A stretch of DNA of 64,000 bases from contig JAYWVB010000023.1 in the NCBI GenBank assembly GCA_039881045.1, forward strand, positions 474,785-538,784, given 5' to 3'. The stretch comes from Chaetomium olivaceum. Its lineage: Eukaryota > Ascomycota > Sordariomycetes > Sordariales > Chaetomiaceae. Within the stretch, counting starts at the first letter, position 1. Every line of letters starts with the position of its first letter. The translations under genes and the position numbers were made by a program. The notes beneath the pieces were generated by a model. The model was given only the letters and a program-made list of their open reading frames with translations. It was not told the origin of the DNA and ran no database searches. This document shows, piece by piece, positions 35,936-48,286 of the stretch.

Positions 35936-36290
35936 TTTCTAGAATGGATGGCTTTAGTAGCCTTCTCGTAGGCCTCAAAATGGTAGTACCGGATGAATTC
36001 CCCGCCAGATAACTGCCCTTCATATAGACGTCGATCAAGTATAGGATAAACTGTAAAGGTTAGTACGTTTAAACACTTATAAGTGGCCTAAACCAACTTA
36101 CCCTTTCTAGCAAACTATCCCTTCTATACACTTAACATACTCCTTCCCATAGATGAGATACTCTATTGTATCTACGCTCACCTTCTTCCCAAAACCTAGT
36201 ACCCTAACTATCGCTCTATGCCCTCTCGTTCCTAGAGAATCCACAGAGCCTGGAAGCGTAGATTCAACCAGGACTTCGTCTAGCTATATA
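35853..36290 (-). pseudogene. Unrecognised decayed gene remnant with an intron
   Basis: On the minus strand an open segment (about 36290 to 36075) reads LDEVLVESTLPGSVDSLGTR and GFGKKVSVDTIEYLIYGKEY. It meets a TAG just before a well-formed intron (GTAAGT, TACTAAC branch site, TTACAG, about 50 nt). The following segment is open in two frames, one reading RRLYEGQLSGGEFIRYYHF. The DNA is TA-rich with many TAG and CTA words, as expected after RIP. I do not recognise the family. Confidence 0.4.
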
Positions 36291-36685
36291 TCATCGAGCT
36301 AGACTTCACATAGCTTAAAATTGGCAGTCAGCGAGAGCGGTTATGGTACAGGATATGGTGGCTGCTAGTATAGTTTCTTTGCTCTTGAGATGTGTGTTCC
36401 CAACTTTCTCGCTAGTCACCTAGCCACTCTTCTTCCCCTCTTCTATTGAAGCTCTCTGTGTATGCAACAGACAAACCCAGACATTCAACACCCACCCACA
36501 TTGTAATCTATAACTAATGTATATCCAGAAAGAACATAGAACAAAGAAGAATAAGAACAACAGGAAAAACGCCCGTCAGGGCAGTGCTCGCCTCCCCATT
36601 ACGAAACAGATGTGGTCCCGCTTCGTTCCATGCTATGCAAACAAGCCACCGCTAGCGATCTCTGTATGCACAATGCAACCCCCGT
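36291..36685. other. Intergenic
   Basis: About 395 bases between the remnant and the stop codon of the ABC transporter; mostly AT-rich then purine-rich (AAAGAAGAATAAGAACAACAGG). It includes the transporter 3' UTR. No gene seen. Confidence 0.35.
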
Positions 36686-39600
36686 CTATTTCCCAAACCG
36701 CCACCACGCCTTCTTCTTCGTCTCCTCCTGGTATCCCTCCTCCTTAACATTATGCGCCCCCACCACCGTGAGGAACACCTGATCCAGCGTCGTCGGGCTG
36801 ACGCTATAATGCTCAATCCCCAGCGCCTCCCTGTTCTCCTCCAACAGCACCACCAACTTGCCGATCGCCGACCCCGACGACGATCCGACCCTCCAGCAGC
36901 AGCAGCAGCAGCAGCAGCAGCGTGAATCTCATCTTGCGCCACCGGCACCTTCTTATCACCACTACCACCACCCGCCACACCAAACACACCAACGGGCACC
37001 GTAAACCGCATCTGGCCATGATACGTCTTCTGCTCGACATCCGCGCCCTCCAAATTCGCCAACACCCACCGCCTAACCCGTTCCACATCCTCATCCGGCG
37101 TGCGCGGCGCGCCCCTACAAACAAGATGCACATGTAGCCGATCACCAAACCGCTGCCGCAGCTGCTCGACCCCGCCCAAAGCCAACATCCTCTTCGCCAA
37201 AATCCCGGCCCTCCCCGCCAACGCATCGGCCTCCTCCATGCTATGCGTGGTCAGCAACAGACTCCTCCCGGGCACCGTCGCGGCCAGGGTGCGCCACATG
37301 ACGCGCTTCGCGGCGGCGTCCAGGCCGGACGACGGCTCATCCAACAGCAGCACGGACGGGTTGCCCATGAGGGCAATGCCGAGGGACAGCTTGCGCTTGT
37401 TGCCGCCCGAGAGGGCGTGGGCCTGGCGGGTGCGGAAGGCGGACAGGCCGACGGCGCGGATGACGGCGGCGACGTTGTGGGCGACGTCGGGGATGCCGCG
37501 CACGCGGGCGTAGAAGCGCAGGTGCTCCTCGACGGTCATGACGTCGACGGCGTCGAACTGCGGGCAGACGCCCAGGTGGGAGCGCGCGGAGGCGAGGTGG
37601 CGGGTGACGGAGGCGGACTCGACAAAGACGTCGCCGCTTCCGGGGGAGGGTTTGAGGTCGCCACGGATGATGCTGATGGTGGTGGACTTGCCGGCGCCGT
37701 TGGGGCCGAGAAGGGCGAAGACCTCGCCGTGGGGGATGCCGAAGGTGACGTTGTCAACGGCGGTGTTGGAGCCGAAGGTTTTGGTGAGGTTGATGACGCG
37801 CAGGCCGTCGGTTGGGCCGGTGGTGGTGTCGCCCGGGCCGGCGGCGGTGGCGTTGGATTTGACGCGGACGAGCTCGTTGGCGATTTCTTCGTCCGAGATG
37901 GCGGCGCGTTCCTCGGCGTTGCTCTGCGAAGGGGGGGTGGACCGCTTGAACATGCGCCAGAGGCTGAAGCCGGCGTTGCCGCCGTCGGCCCAGACGAGAA
38001 CTAGAAAGAGGAGGATGGCCTGGACGAATAGGTACAAGATCGGGCCGCCATATTGGACCATGCTACCCGGGTTGGTAGACAGTTGCTGGCCATCGCACGC
38101 CGTGGAGAAGAGGTTGAGCACCACGAAGAGTGCGCGGATGACTGAGTTGATAGGCGCAAAGATGGAGACGACAAAATGCACGAGAAGCACGAAGCTGTCG
38201 ATCCTGTGGACGGGCGCATACATGATGACGACCATATAGGAGATCAGGTAGAGAAGAAGCCAGATGACCTGCCAGGCCGCCGTAAATGCGTAGGATGACA
38301 GTTGGTTGGCGGCAACCAGTGAGACGTTGTACGCCAGCAAGATCGACGCCAGGCCGTGGAGGATGAAGATCAAGAAGACGTAACCGATGTGATGCCACAA
38401 GTTGGGGGCGAGACCAGCCAGCAGTGCGATGCTGATGACCGCCCGGCCAGCACAATGACGAAGTCGAATCCCGTGTAGGCAATCCAAAGCGGCAGCGGCT
38501 TGACTCCGTTTGAGTACTGCAAGCCGCGAACTTGACGGCGGCGCTCCAAGTTGGGGTACAACGAGAAAAAGGCCGGGTAGGCGCACAGAGCAAGACCAAT
38601 GTACACCACCAACTGCAGTGAGTTGCCGGCATCGGGGGCAAATGGCCTGTCAAAAGGGATATAGCTCGACGCGATAGTGGTGTTGGTCAGGAGCATATCC
38701 ATCGCCCATTTTCCAAACCAGGCGTTGATCATCTCAGGCCCGTTGCCTATGTAGGCGAGTGCCGGGGGAGATTGGTCGTCACCAAGCCAGATGCCGGCAG
38801 GCGTAATATTCTTACGGTATTGGACGACGGCTTCGTTGAATTCGCCGATCGAGTTGACGAGAGTTATGTTCTCGAAGAGGGAGGCGGGCCCAGTGGCCCT
38901 CGCGGACAACCCGCTGGTGTTGCTACTGCCGCCGCTGTTGCCCTGCATGTCGAGGTAGATAGGCGCAAACAAACGCAGCAGGGTATCCTCCGAGAATTTG
39001 TCGGCCGGACCACCCACCAGAAATAGATCGAAGCCGCTGTCAAAGATGTTGATTGCCGTGTTCCTAGTCGATTGCTCCGTGGGCGAGCACCCGAGGGCCG
39101 GCTGGTTCCGGACGAACAGCATCACCAAACCGGCCGCGATAATGGGGATGATGAACGCAATAACAGACGGGAACCAATTGCCCTTGAAGATGACACAGCG
39201 CTTGAGGAACAGCACCCAGATCTGCCTAAAGAAGCCAACGGGCTGTCCAGACATGAGCTCGAGGCCTTTCTCTGGCTCGGTGGCGTCGCCGGCCTTCTCA
39301 TATTTCTCGTCGGACGAGCTGAGAATCCCGCGCGAGTCGAGGCCCGAACCATCACCGTGAGCCTCGTCGGCAAGCTGCAAGAAGACATCCTCGATAGTCG
39401 GCCCCGAGAACCGGTAGTCGGTAATGCCGGCCGCCTCAAGCTCCCTAATAACGGTGGCCGCCGTCGCCGACGTCGACGCAATGTACGCAGCCTCTTCGTG
39501 AGTAGCCCTCTTCTTCACGCCAGCAATCTCCGGCAGGTAAGGGATCAGCTTGACGTTGTTGATATGGATCTTGTACCCGCCGCCCAGCCGGTCCTTCAGC

Positions 39601-41666
39601 TCCACGGAAGTTCCCTTGGCACGGAGATTGCCCTTGGACATGACGGCGATGTAATCGGCCAGCAAGTCAGCCTCGTCCAGGAAATGGGTCGTCAAGATCA
39701 TGGTGCGCCGTCCGCGCTCGGCCAGCAGGATATCCCAGATCTTCCTCCGGCTCAGGGGGTCCAAGCCGCTGGAGACCTCGTCGACGCAGCACACGGCGCT
39801 GCCACCCGTCAGCATCATCCCGAGCTGCAGCTTGCGCTTTTGGCCGCCTGAGAGAGTGCGCGATTGGGCCTTGATCTTTTTCTCCAGATCGACGGCCAGC
39901 ACTAGCTCGCGGATCTCCTCCTTGGAGGCATACTTGTCGGGCGACTTTAGCTTGTTGAAAATGCGGATGTGTTCGAAGACGGTCAGCTCGTCCCACAGAA
40001 CGTTCTTTTGCGGGGCGATGCCCAGGCCGCCGGTGCCGTCGATGGTGATGCCGCCGCTGGTGGCTTTGTTGATGCCGGCGATGGTATCAAGCGTTGTACT
40101 CTTTCCACTACCGTTGGCGCCAAGCAGGGCGAGAATCTGGCCGCGGGTGGCGTTCAATGTGAGCTTGTTGACGGCGACCACGGGCTCCTTGGGCTTTGCG
40201 ATGAAGGAGAACATGCGGCGCAGGATGCCGGGGCTGTAGACCTTGGTGAACTCGTGAAGCTGCACGGCGCAGTCTGGGCCCAAATCGCCACGGTTCTCGC
40301 CCACGACGATGTTGCGTCCGCTCGACGTGGTGCCATGAAGCCAGCGTTCGACGAGAGCGCCGAGGATTGGGTACACGATGATCTGCACGGCGAGGAAGAT
40401 GAAGAAGACGATACCCGGCAGCTCCCAAGGGCTATTGGGTGGCGATACGGCGAGGTCGGTCGGCCATTCCTCCTGCTCCCAGCGGGCGAGTAGGGAGATG
40501 AAATAAGTGAAGTTGCAGGGCGTGAAGAGAAGACTGAGCGCAACGACGGCAGACGTCTGGGGCCAACTGATCGTCTGCGCAATGATAGCCAGAAGAATCA
40601 AGGCAATGGTAATCAACACACCGCTCAGCTGGGCTTTCTTGAAGAAGGAGGCGCCGAGGATTGCCATGGAGCCCAGGGCTAGACCGGACAGGATGAAGTA
40701 GAAGAAAATGATGGCAGCGCTCGTGTGGACAAAGACGCCAGACCACAGAATCAAGGCCGACACGACCCATCCAGGGAGATACAGGGCCGAGAAGGATAGG
40801 TGGTACGCAAGGATACGGGCGGCCTGAGGCTTCCAGCGGCTCTTGGTAGCCATCATGGCCTCGATCAGCGTCGACATGCCTGACTCCCGTTCCGTCGCAA
40901 TGAAGCCCGCCATGTGGTAAGCAACACCAATAATCGTTACGATAAAAACGACGCCCATGAAGTTCATGATCATGCCCTGGTAGACGACACGGATGCGGTC
41001 GGCGAGCTCATCGTTGGTGAGCGAGGTGAAGGGGTACTCGTCCATGGCACTGGGCAACGGTTGTGCGCCGTCGGCACCGCCATTTTGGCGGGAGATGGCC
41101 GAGTCGATGGCATGCTGCAAGGGCAGCAGATACACCTGGGCGTCGTTCGTATCTTTCTCGGCGTCGATGCGACCAGCGCCGAGCGAGGCGTCGGCGCGAA
41201 TGGTGTAATTCCACAGCCCACCATCACCCTCAGTCGGCGAACCACGAAAGATGATGGCCGCAGCGCACGGGGTGACACCACGGAGGGAAGCCCGACAGAT
41301 AAACGGCACCTCGTCCTCGCTCTCCACAATGGTCGCATTGCTCCCGGCATCCACCCTCACCACCCTCGCCAACTCGTCCACCACGCGCTCAATATCACCC
41401 CCCGTAAACCCGCTGTTCACAAACACCACATTATCCCTGCCGCTCCCCTGGGCGATGCTCAACCCATCCGCCAGCGAGCGCACCGGCCGCACATCACTGA
41501 TACCATACGTCGCCGAGGGCACAAACAGGTTCCGCGCAAAGCTCAGAAACGCCGTCAGAATAATCGGCAGGACAAAGGCGCGGATGACGGTGGCGAAGCT
41601 GTGGCGGCCGAGGACGATGAGCCAGTTCTTGAGCACCAGCGTCCAAGTCTGGCGGAGAAGGGCCAT
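36686..41666 (-). CDS. Full-size ABCA-subfamily ABC transporter
   Basis: An intronless gene of about 1,660 residues once two missing bases are allowed. Fungal ABCA-like proteins are membrane transporters, often linked to lipids, with little known function. Order is TMD1-NBD1-TMD2-NBD2. NBD1 (about residue 520) has ALLGANGSGKST, signature LSGGQKRKLQLGMML and Walker B CVDEVSSGLDP. NBD2 (about residue 1320) has LLGPNGAGKST, LSGGNKRKLSLGIAL and VLLLDEPSSGLD. Start at 41666 (MALLRQTW) is preferred over the in-frame extension. Breaks are at about 38443 (GGGG to GGG in AGRAVIS) and about 36883, next to a (GCT)n run coding polyalanine. The last 60 residues resume after it and end WWRFGK. Near the 3' end codons change from C- to G-ending. 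Confidence 0.9.
36894..36921. repeat. CAG/CTG microsatellite in the transporter
   Basis: Nine CAG on the + strand, read as GCT (alanine) codons on the coding strand, in a linker after NBD2. Confidence 0.85.
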
Positions 41667-42901
41667 GACTTTTGACTTTTTGATTGGCGCCGCGAACACC
41701 GGCCGGCCCGTCAGTCAATCGGCGCCGGATCCGGTCCGGTACGGTCGGATCGGGGTTGGTTGGTGTCTCAGACGGGCAGTCAGCCAAACAACCTTTCCCG
41801 TTTCGCGATCAGATCGGCGTTGGCGTTTTTTTTTGCGCGCTGGAGCACGTTGCGGGCTGGACTGTCGAACCTTGAATGGTCTCGGATTGTTCCGTCAGGC
41901 CGGCCACTCAATGCGCTGCGAGTGCGCTGGACCTGTGATAAAATAATAAATTAAAAAACGAGTGTGGGGGGTTTTGGCTTCTTTCATCTGAATTTCTTGA
42001 GTGCGTTTTGCAGATGAGATGACAGCCTTGATTATGAGACGGACATATTAGGGGACTCGATGATGCCGCCAATGACGCGGGGGTCAAAAGAATAAGTTCC
42101 AGATTTGATTCGATCTGGTTTGAGAAAACACAGAAGCGGGATCGGGAGCGAGGCTCAGCACAGCATGCATGGCACCAGCAAGCTGGGCGCTTGGCTCCAT
42201 GCTTTGTCCCTCGGACTTTTCAGGTTCTCTCGCCGTGGTTCCGCCTTGGGTCTTGGCTGGATCCGACACGGGCAGACAGGCGAGGCAATCTTGAAGGATG
42301 CGGGACGCTGCACCGATGGCTCCTTCGTACTTCGAATGTACATACATGCACATGCTTGGATACGTAATCATTGATATGAGATCCAACTATATCCATGCAA
42401 TGATGTTGAACCTAGCAGAAGCCTACCCTTCCATAACAACCCATCGCGAGTCATCCGAAGTCTATCTCTACGTTTTGTTGATTTTGCTGATTTGGAGCTC
42501 ACTTATAGATTACAGGAGCTCGGCCCGTAATTCAGGGGGGACATTTCGCTTTCGTTCTGCAACCGAGATGCCCCTCCTGCCAACGGATGCCAAGCCGGTC
42601 GGCGGAAGTATTGCCCCACACCAAAATCCAAACCAATCCTCGAAGAGCCGCGTCACCAAAACTGCATAGCCACGATAAAGAAGCAGCACGCCAAACAGAC
42701 CACGCATGAGAAGCAACCCAATTGTATTTCGTACCCTGCAGCTACCGCGTTGCCGACGTGCCAATATCGAGCCTCACACACAATGTGACAATGTTCGACA
42801 CATGTGTAAACAGATTCTTAAAATCTGTTGAGTGAGTGAGAGAGAGAAGACCACTTTCTTCATCCATCATCCCAATCATCCATCATCACGGGTATCCTCA
42901 T
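41667..42901. other. Intergenic between transporter start and KRS1 stop
   Basis: 1.2 kb with the transporter promoter (with TTTTTTTTT at 41826) and the KRS1 3' UTR. No gene or known element is recognised. Confidence 0.4.
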
Positions 42902-45501
42902 CTATTTGTGGGCTAGAAAACAACAAGTTAGCCATCCAAGTCCCGGAAAAGAGCAGGCTTTGGACTCACGAATGCCCTCCTCAGGAAGCGGCTGGACATT
43001 GACCAGCTCCGCCGCAAACTTCTCCTTGGTGCCTTGCTTCTCCTCGCGCAGGAATGGGAAGGCGAGGACCTCCCGGATCGAGTAATTGTTCGTGATGAAC
43101 TGCATGCGGCGTTAGTCCGAGGTGCAACAACATGTTCGCTCTTGGGTTACTCCTTACCATAGTAAGACGGTCGATACCGAGACCCCAGCCACCGGTCGGC
43201 GGCACTTGTTACATCAATTAGCGACGCGTCAAAGCAGATTGCCGAGTTTGTGATAACTTACAGCCATACTCGAGCGCATTGAGGAAGCTCTCGTCCACGA
43301 GTTGACTGTCACACAACATTAGCTTTACTCAAGGACCGCAACACCAATTAAAACGTACGCCTCGTCATCGCCCTGATCCTTCTGGCGGGCCTGCTCCTCG
43401 AACCGCAGTCTCTGGTCGAACGGGTTGTTCAACTCGGTGTACGCGTTCGCAATTTCCTTCTTGCAGACGAACGCCCTATCAAACAATTAGCACCCTGGCG
43501 GCCGGGGTATCGTGCAGCGAGAGGGCAACGTACTCAAATCTCTCGCAGAGACCTATCCAACATGCCTGGTTAGCCATAACCCGGTCTCGAAAAAGGGGCC
43601 TCGTCTACACATACCCTTCTTGGACCTGTGATACTTGGCCAAGGGACTCATCACCTGCGGGTGTTCAACTACGTCTCGTGTCAGCACGTTTTCTTCATCT
43701 CCCCCTCGGCTATGTAGCGGAACTCACTAATGAAGCTGGGGTTGACGCAGGTGTTCTCGATGAACTCGCCGGTCAGCTTGTCGATCATGCGGGCGTTGGT
43801 GAGCGGCGGCGCGCACTCGACGCCCATCTTCTTGCAGACCTTCTGCAAGAACTGGTTGGTCTCTTCTGTGTGAAGGTCCTCGGACGGGGGGAACTTCTCG
43901 CCCGTGGCCTCCTCAAGCGCCGGAATCATCGAAACCCGACGCCACGGCGCCTCCCAGTTCACCTCGTATGTCTCGCCGTGCTGGGTGGTAAACTTGGTCT
44001 TGTAGGAGCCAGTGAGCTGCTTGACCAGGCCCGAAACGAGGTCCTCGGTCAACTCCATTAAGTCGTACATGTCGGCATACGCCCAGTAGAACTCGCAGGT
44101 TGTGAACTCGGGGTTATGTGTGAGGTCGATGCCCTCATTGCGGAAGTTCTTGCCGATCTCGAACACCTTGCCGAACTGGCCGACAATCATCTTCTTGAGG
44201 AACAGCTCGGGAGCGACACGCATGTACATGTCAATGTCGAGGTCGTTGTGGTGAGTGGTGAAGGGAAGCTGCCAACCGTCAAAATTCTCATCCCACTGTC
44301 AGCCTTTTGACTGGCCCAAAAGGTTGACTTACAGCAGTCGCGCCACCGGCAATGGCGTGCATCATGGGTGTCTCGACCTCGATGAAACGACGCTCATGCA
44401 GGTCTAGATCCATCCTATCAGCAATCCACCCTCCTCACGGTGGCAAGGACAGACTTACACTCGCGGATATAGCGAACCGCTCGGCTGCGCTGCCACAGCA
44501 CCTCCCGGCTCTTGTCATTCCACAACATATCCAGATACCTCATACGGGCCCTACCACCGCCGTCAGCTCCAGTCACACCACAGAATGAATAAAGGAAAAC
44601 ATACCTCTGCTCCCCATCCGAAAACGGAAACCTCACACTTGGCAGCATGTGCAGGCAAGGACTCAACAGCACAATCTCGGTCGCGAAGACCGACAGCTCG
44701 CCTTCCTTGCCCTCGGCGAGGCGGTTCTTGGGGTTGGTGCGCCCGGCATAACCAACAATGCCGATGACGTCGCCGCGGCGGATGTTCTCGTGCTGCTTCT
44801 CAAACGACGCTGCGCCGGAGTCCTCCTTGACCAGCTGCGCCTGGCAGACGACCTGGATGTGCGTGCCGATGCTGACCGTGTCGGCAGATGTGCGGATGTC
44901 TATTGTCGGGCTTTTGGTTAGTTTGGGGGCATTGGTCTTGCGGTTTGGGCTGGGGTATGAGGCGGATTGGGCTAGAGCGTACCATAGAAGATCAGCTTGG
45001 CGCCGCTTGAGCGCTTGTTGTAGATGCGCCCCGCGATCCGGATCTCCTTGCCCTCGGCCGTCTCGCCCGACTTCAGGTGGTCGAACTCCTCGACGAACTT
45101 GGAGTCGTCGTACGTGACCTGGAACTTGTGCGGGTACGGGTTCGTCTCGGGGTTCTTGAGCACTATATACACGGGGGCCGGTCAGCAAGCTACACCAATC
45201 TCGTACGTGGTGGTGAAAAAGGTCGTTACGACGGTGACATACGCTCATTGACATGCCGGGTCCGGATCTCGTAGTACTGGTTAGGGTTAAGGTCCTTCTC
45301 CTCCTCGCCTGCCGCGTTCTTGGGCTTGCCTGAGGCCTTGGGCGGTGCGGCAGCCGCCTTCGCTGCCTTCTCGGCCTCCTTCTGGCGCTGCTTCTGGCGC
45401 TTCTTCAGTTCCGTCTTGGACACACGCTCGCCCGTGACCTCGTCGAGGTGCAGGTTGGCGACCTCCTCGGTCGGAGGCGCAGGGGCGCTCGAGTCAGCCA
45501 T
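42902..45501 (-). CDS. KRS1: Lysyl-tRNA synthetase, cytoplasmic (class II)
   Basis: Charges tRNA-Lys with lysine. I resolve 13 exons: 45243-45501, 44983-45162, 44605-44899, 44459-44550, 44333-44403, 43728-44268, 43615-43668, 43534-43552, 43359-43475, 43262-43305, 43158-43204, 42970-43099 and 42902-42912. They sum to 1,860 nt, 619 residues, with no break. A Lys/Ala-rich N-terminal extension (KKRQKQRQKEAEKAAK) precedes the OB-fold anticodon domain (HKFQVTYDDSKFVEEF). Class II motif 2 reads KNFRNEGIDLTHNPEFTTCE, and motif 3 GLGIDRLTM. Exon 8 is a 19-nt microexon (LCERF) and the last exon holds only PHK and the stop. Exon 6 begins with LPFTTHHNDL, where many species have KPF. Confidence 0.95.
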
Positions 45502-45979
45502 GGTGGCTATTGGGAGTGGATCTGGCTGGGGGACTCGTTGATTCAGAGTACGAGAGCCAATGCAGCCGTCTACTCGTTTGTATCGTTGTGCAAGAGGTGA
45601 GGTTTTTGGTGCAGAAAGTGCTTCGAACCCAATTGCTAAATAACCCCACAGCGGGGTATTTTTTGGACGACAATTTGAGTCACAAAACTTTGGCTGTGCT
45701 CGAGGCGGGGTGAGTCAAGCGCGGTGAGTCAAGCGCGGTCATTCGATTGTCTCGCGTTGGCCCCCAACCCTAACCCCCCCTCCCTGGATCAATATGGGTG
45801 TTCACGGTCGTTGTCCCTGAGTGGCATCAGAAGCGCTGAAGTTCTGGCGAGTCGGTGTGGAAAGGGGGTGACTGTAATTCTGCATCGTGTGCATATACGG
45901 CTGTTTCTTGGTTCCGTCTATAGTCTAGTGATTATTACAAGTCATTGATATCTAACATGTCCTCCCAAAATTGGTGCTT
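45502..45979. other. Intergenic, KRS1 promoter
   Basis: 478 bases upstream of KRS1 and downstream of the polyQ gene stop. A tandem GGTGAGTCAAGCGC pair sits at about 45708-45735; TGAGTCA is the core of Gcn4/Cpc1 sites, which would suit an aminoacyl-tRNA synthetase promoter. Confidence 0.5.
45708..45735. promoter_or_regulatory. Paired TGAGTCA sites (Gcn4/Cpc1-like)
   Basis: GTGAGTCAAGCGCG occurs twice in tandem. TGAGTCA matches the consensus bound by yeast Gcn4 and Neurospora CPC1, regulators of amino acid biosynthesis and tRNA synthetase genes. The pair lies about 210-230 bases upstream of the KRS1 start, which fits cross-pathway control. Confidence 0.5.
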
Positions 45980-46258
45980 CTAGCCATAAGCCCACCACAA
46001 GACGGGGCCACCTCCCTCGTCGACCTCCATGCGAGTACCAATGCTCTCACTTAGCTTTTCTTTGAATCTCAAGCCCAGCTCGGCATCCGGCCTCGCACGG
46101 GTACCTGTCCCTGAGCAAGTACCCCATAACCTGCCGTGCCGTCGTCGGTATTACTCCTCCTTCCACTTCCCATCTGCTGGCGTGTCCGCCCTACTTCCAA
46201 TTGCCCCATATGTTGTGACGGTAACGACATGGGAACAACTGGGTGTTGCTGCTGCTGC

Positions 46259-46340
<82 letters not shown>

Positions 46341-48286
46341 GCTGCTGCTGCTGAAGTGGTTGGAGCTGGGCGTTGATGTAGGCGCCAGGGTCGTCCTCCA
46401 TGTCGGCGTCCGCATCCGCGTCAGCATCGGCATCAGCATCAGCATCGGCATCGACATCAATATCACCTTGGACATGCCCATCTACGTTTGTTTCTGGTTC
46501 CCCCTCAGCGTCTGCTTCGGCGTCCGACTCCGCCTCTTGGTCGCTCATCTCCTCGTCTTCGTCGTCGGCGTGAATGCTTATTGAAGGCGCCGTGCTAGGG
46601 ATGGCTGGTGTTGCTGGGATTCGTGGAGTGAGAGCTGAAGTGGGCGAGGCCACTGAGGCGGGGTAGCTCGTCCCATAGCTAGCTATGGATAGCTGCCGTG
46701 GCTGTGGGCGATTTCGGCGATCTCCAAAAGACTGCTGGGGCAGCCGTAAACCTTCCTGCTGGTTTGTAGGCGACACATCCCCGATCGAGCCTCTCGGGCT
46801 TGGGGCAGCGCTCCCGGCATTGAGGGACCTTTGCGCTTGGAGACCACCACTCGCCGAACGGGTCGAAACAACCACCTTCTTCCAACGGTCGATGGCCGAC
46901 GACACGACGGTGGTCAGGTCCGAGTGGCGATCGGCAATGTTGAAGCCGACGAAGCTCTTCCCGTCCATCGTCACTCCCTCCAGCGCGTGTTTTATCAGTT
47001 TCTCGTCGATGTAGACGGTCGACGGGGGCGCAATGTTGAATTCACGCGGCTGTTGCAGGCGGGATAGTTGCTCGATCTGGGTTTTGAGGTTCGCGTTTTC
47101 TTGTCGGAGTAGGTGTTGCCCTTCCTTCAGTTTGTCCACCTCTTTTCGCTTTCTGCCGACGCCTCGCGCCAACTCCAATCTCCAGAGCTGCTCGCGCTGC
47201 TCCTGTGCGAGCCCGTTCCAGATTGAGTAGGTGGCTCCCAGGTGGTCGTAGACGTGCTTTTCCATTTGCATAGCCGCCTTCTCCGCCTTGAGGACCTCAG
47301 CCTTGGAGTCTGTTCTGACGGTTTCTGAAGAGGGCGGGCATGTTAGTTCTTCGCTAAGGGCGGTTGTGGCTGCTGCGCAGGCAATCTTCCACCGCCTGAA
47401 CTCCTCCTGGAAGTGAGCGTGGAGCGCTTCGAGTTGACTTTGCCCCGGCGGTAAGATTGACCATGAGGTGGGTGTTGGGTGCTGCGTTGAAGCGAATAGG
47501 GTCGGTGGCGGCTCGAGGCATTGCAGTGCCAAAGCCGGAAAATCCAGCGAGAAAGGATCAAAGTCGAAGGGCGTCGAGTCAAAATCGATTTGATATCTGC
47601 CGGCTGCGGTTAGCATGCGCGGAAATCACCAAATCAAGGTGCGGCGACCGAGGAAAGGGAACGGACTTGGCGGCTCGTAACGAACTAAGTAGCTCTCTCA
47701 ATGCTAATTCTGCAGCCCTCGACCTGTCTTCGGCGTCCTGAATCTGCTGTCTCATGTCAAGATGCTGCTTGAGTGTCTGTCTGCAAACCGAGCGCTGGGA
47801 CGGGCCTGACTTCGTCCCCCTGCCGGTCCCGTCCCCCCCGGCGTCCCCGGCTGTTCCGGCCCCCCGAACGGCAAGGTCATTGATGACTCCTGTAGCTTCC
47901 CAGCGGGGCTTGAAGGGGTATTTGCTTCCTGGGGCAGTCTCAGACTTTGAACTGTCCCTTTGGGATAGCGGAGACCTTGCGACGGATGAGTCGGCATCCC
48001 CGGAAGCTCTTCTCGACATTGTGATCGGGGTCCCCACTGAGGCTGACGTGGCCCGTCGAGACACAGCACCCTTCGGTTGTCGACGAGTGATGTTTTGTCT
48101 GAGTTTCCGTATGGCATCTACATCATGCACCCCATCTGGAGCCTTTGGGTTCTTCTCCCGGATGTAGAGGTCGAGATGGCGGCCCAATGACGAAGAGGTA
48201 AAAGCCTGGTGGCAGTACGGACAGCTCTTGTCCTTCACGGCCTTAGTCGCATTGGCCTCTAGAGGGTTACTCGAGGTGTCGTCCAT
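45980..48286 (-). CDS. C2H2-like zinc-finger protein with coiled coil, Asp-Ala and polyglutamine tracts
   Basis: A two-exon gene (47667-48286 and 45980-47596; donor GTCCGT, acceptor CAG) that gives about 745 residues when one missing base is allowed. Near the N-terminus CPYCHQAFTSSSLGRHLDLY forms a single atypical zinc finger. It is followed by a basic Ser-rich region, a helical block with a leucine-rich coiled coil (ENANLKTQIEQLSRL), a conserved-looking patch (VYIDEKLIKHALEGVTMDGK), an acidic stretch with repeated Asp-Ala, and 36 consecutive glutamines. The frame break at about 46097 lies just before the end; the other frame continues ELGLRFKEKLSESIGTRMEV to a TAG at 45980 and looks like the true end. 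A nuclear or chromatin role is plausible; family function unknown to me. Confidence 0.75.
46246..46353. repeat. Polyglutamine-coding trinucleotide repeat, 36 codons
   Basis: On the coding (minus) strand the order is CAG x4, CAA x27, CAG x4, CAA x1. A second simple repeat (46400-46460) codes alternating Asp and Ala with GATGCN units. Frames on the opposite strand here are just polyleucine, polycysteine or polyvaline shadows. Confidence 0.95.

Noticed and set aside
35853..36290. Intact transposase gene
   Set aside because: No DDE, helicase or reverse-transcriptase motif and no terminal repeats were found; only a decayed unknown frame.
37243..38239. Long + strand frames inside the ABC transporter
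   Set aside because: Antisense shadows in GC-rich codons; the minus strand has clear NBD motifs.
46136..46584. Open frames on the + strand rich in Cys, Val or Leu
   Set aside because: They are shadows of the CAA/CAG tract of the polyQ gene on the other strand.
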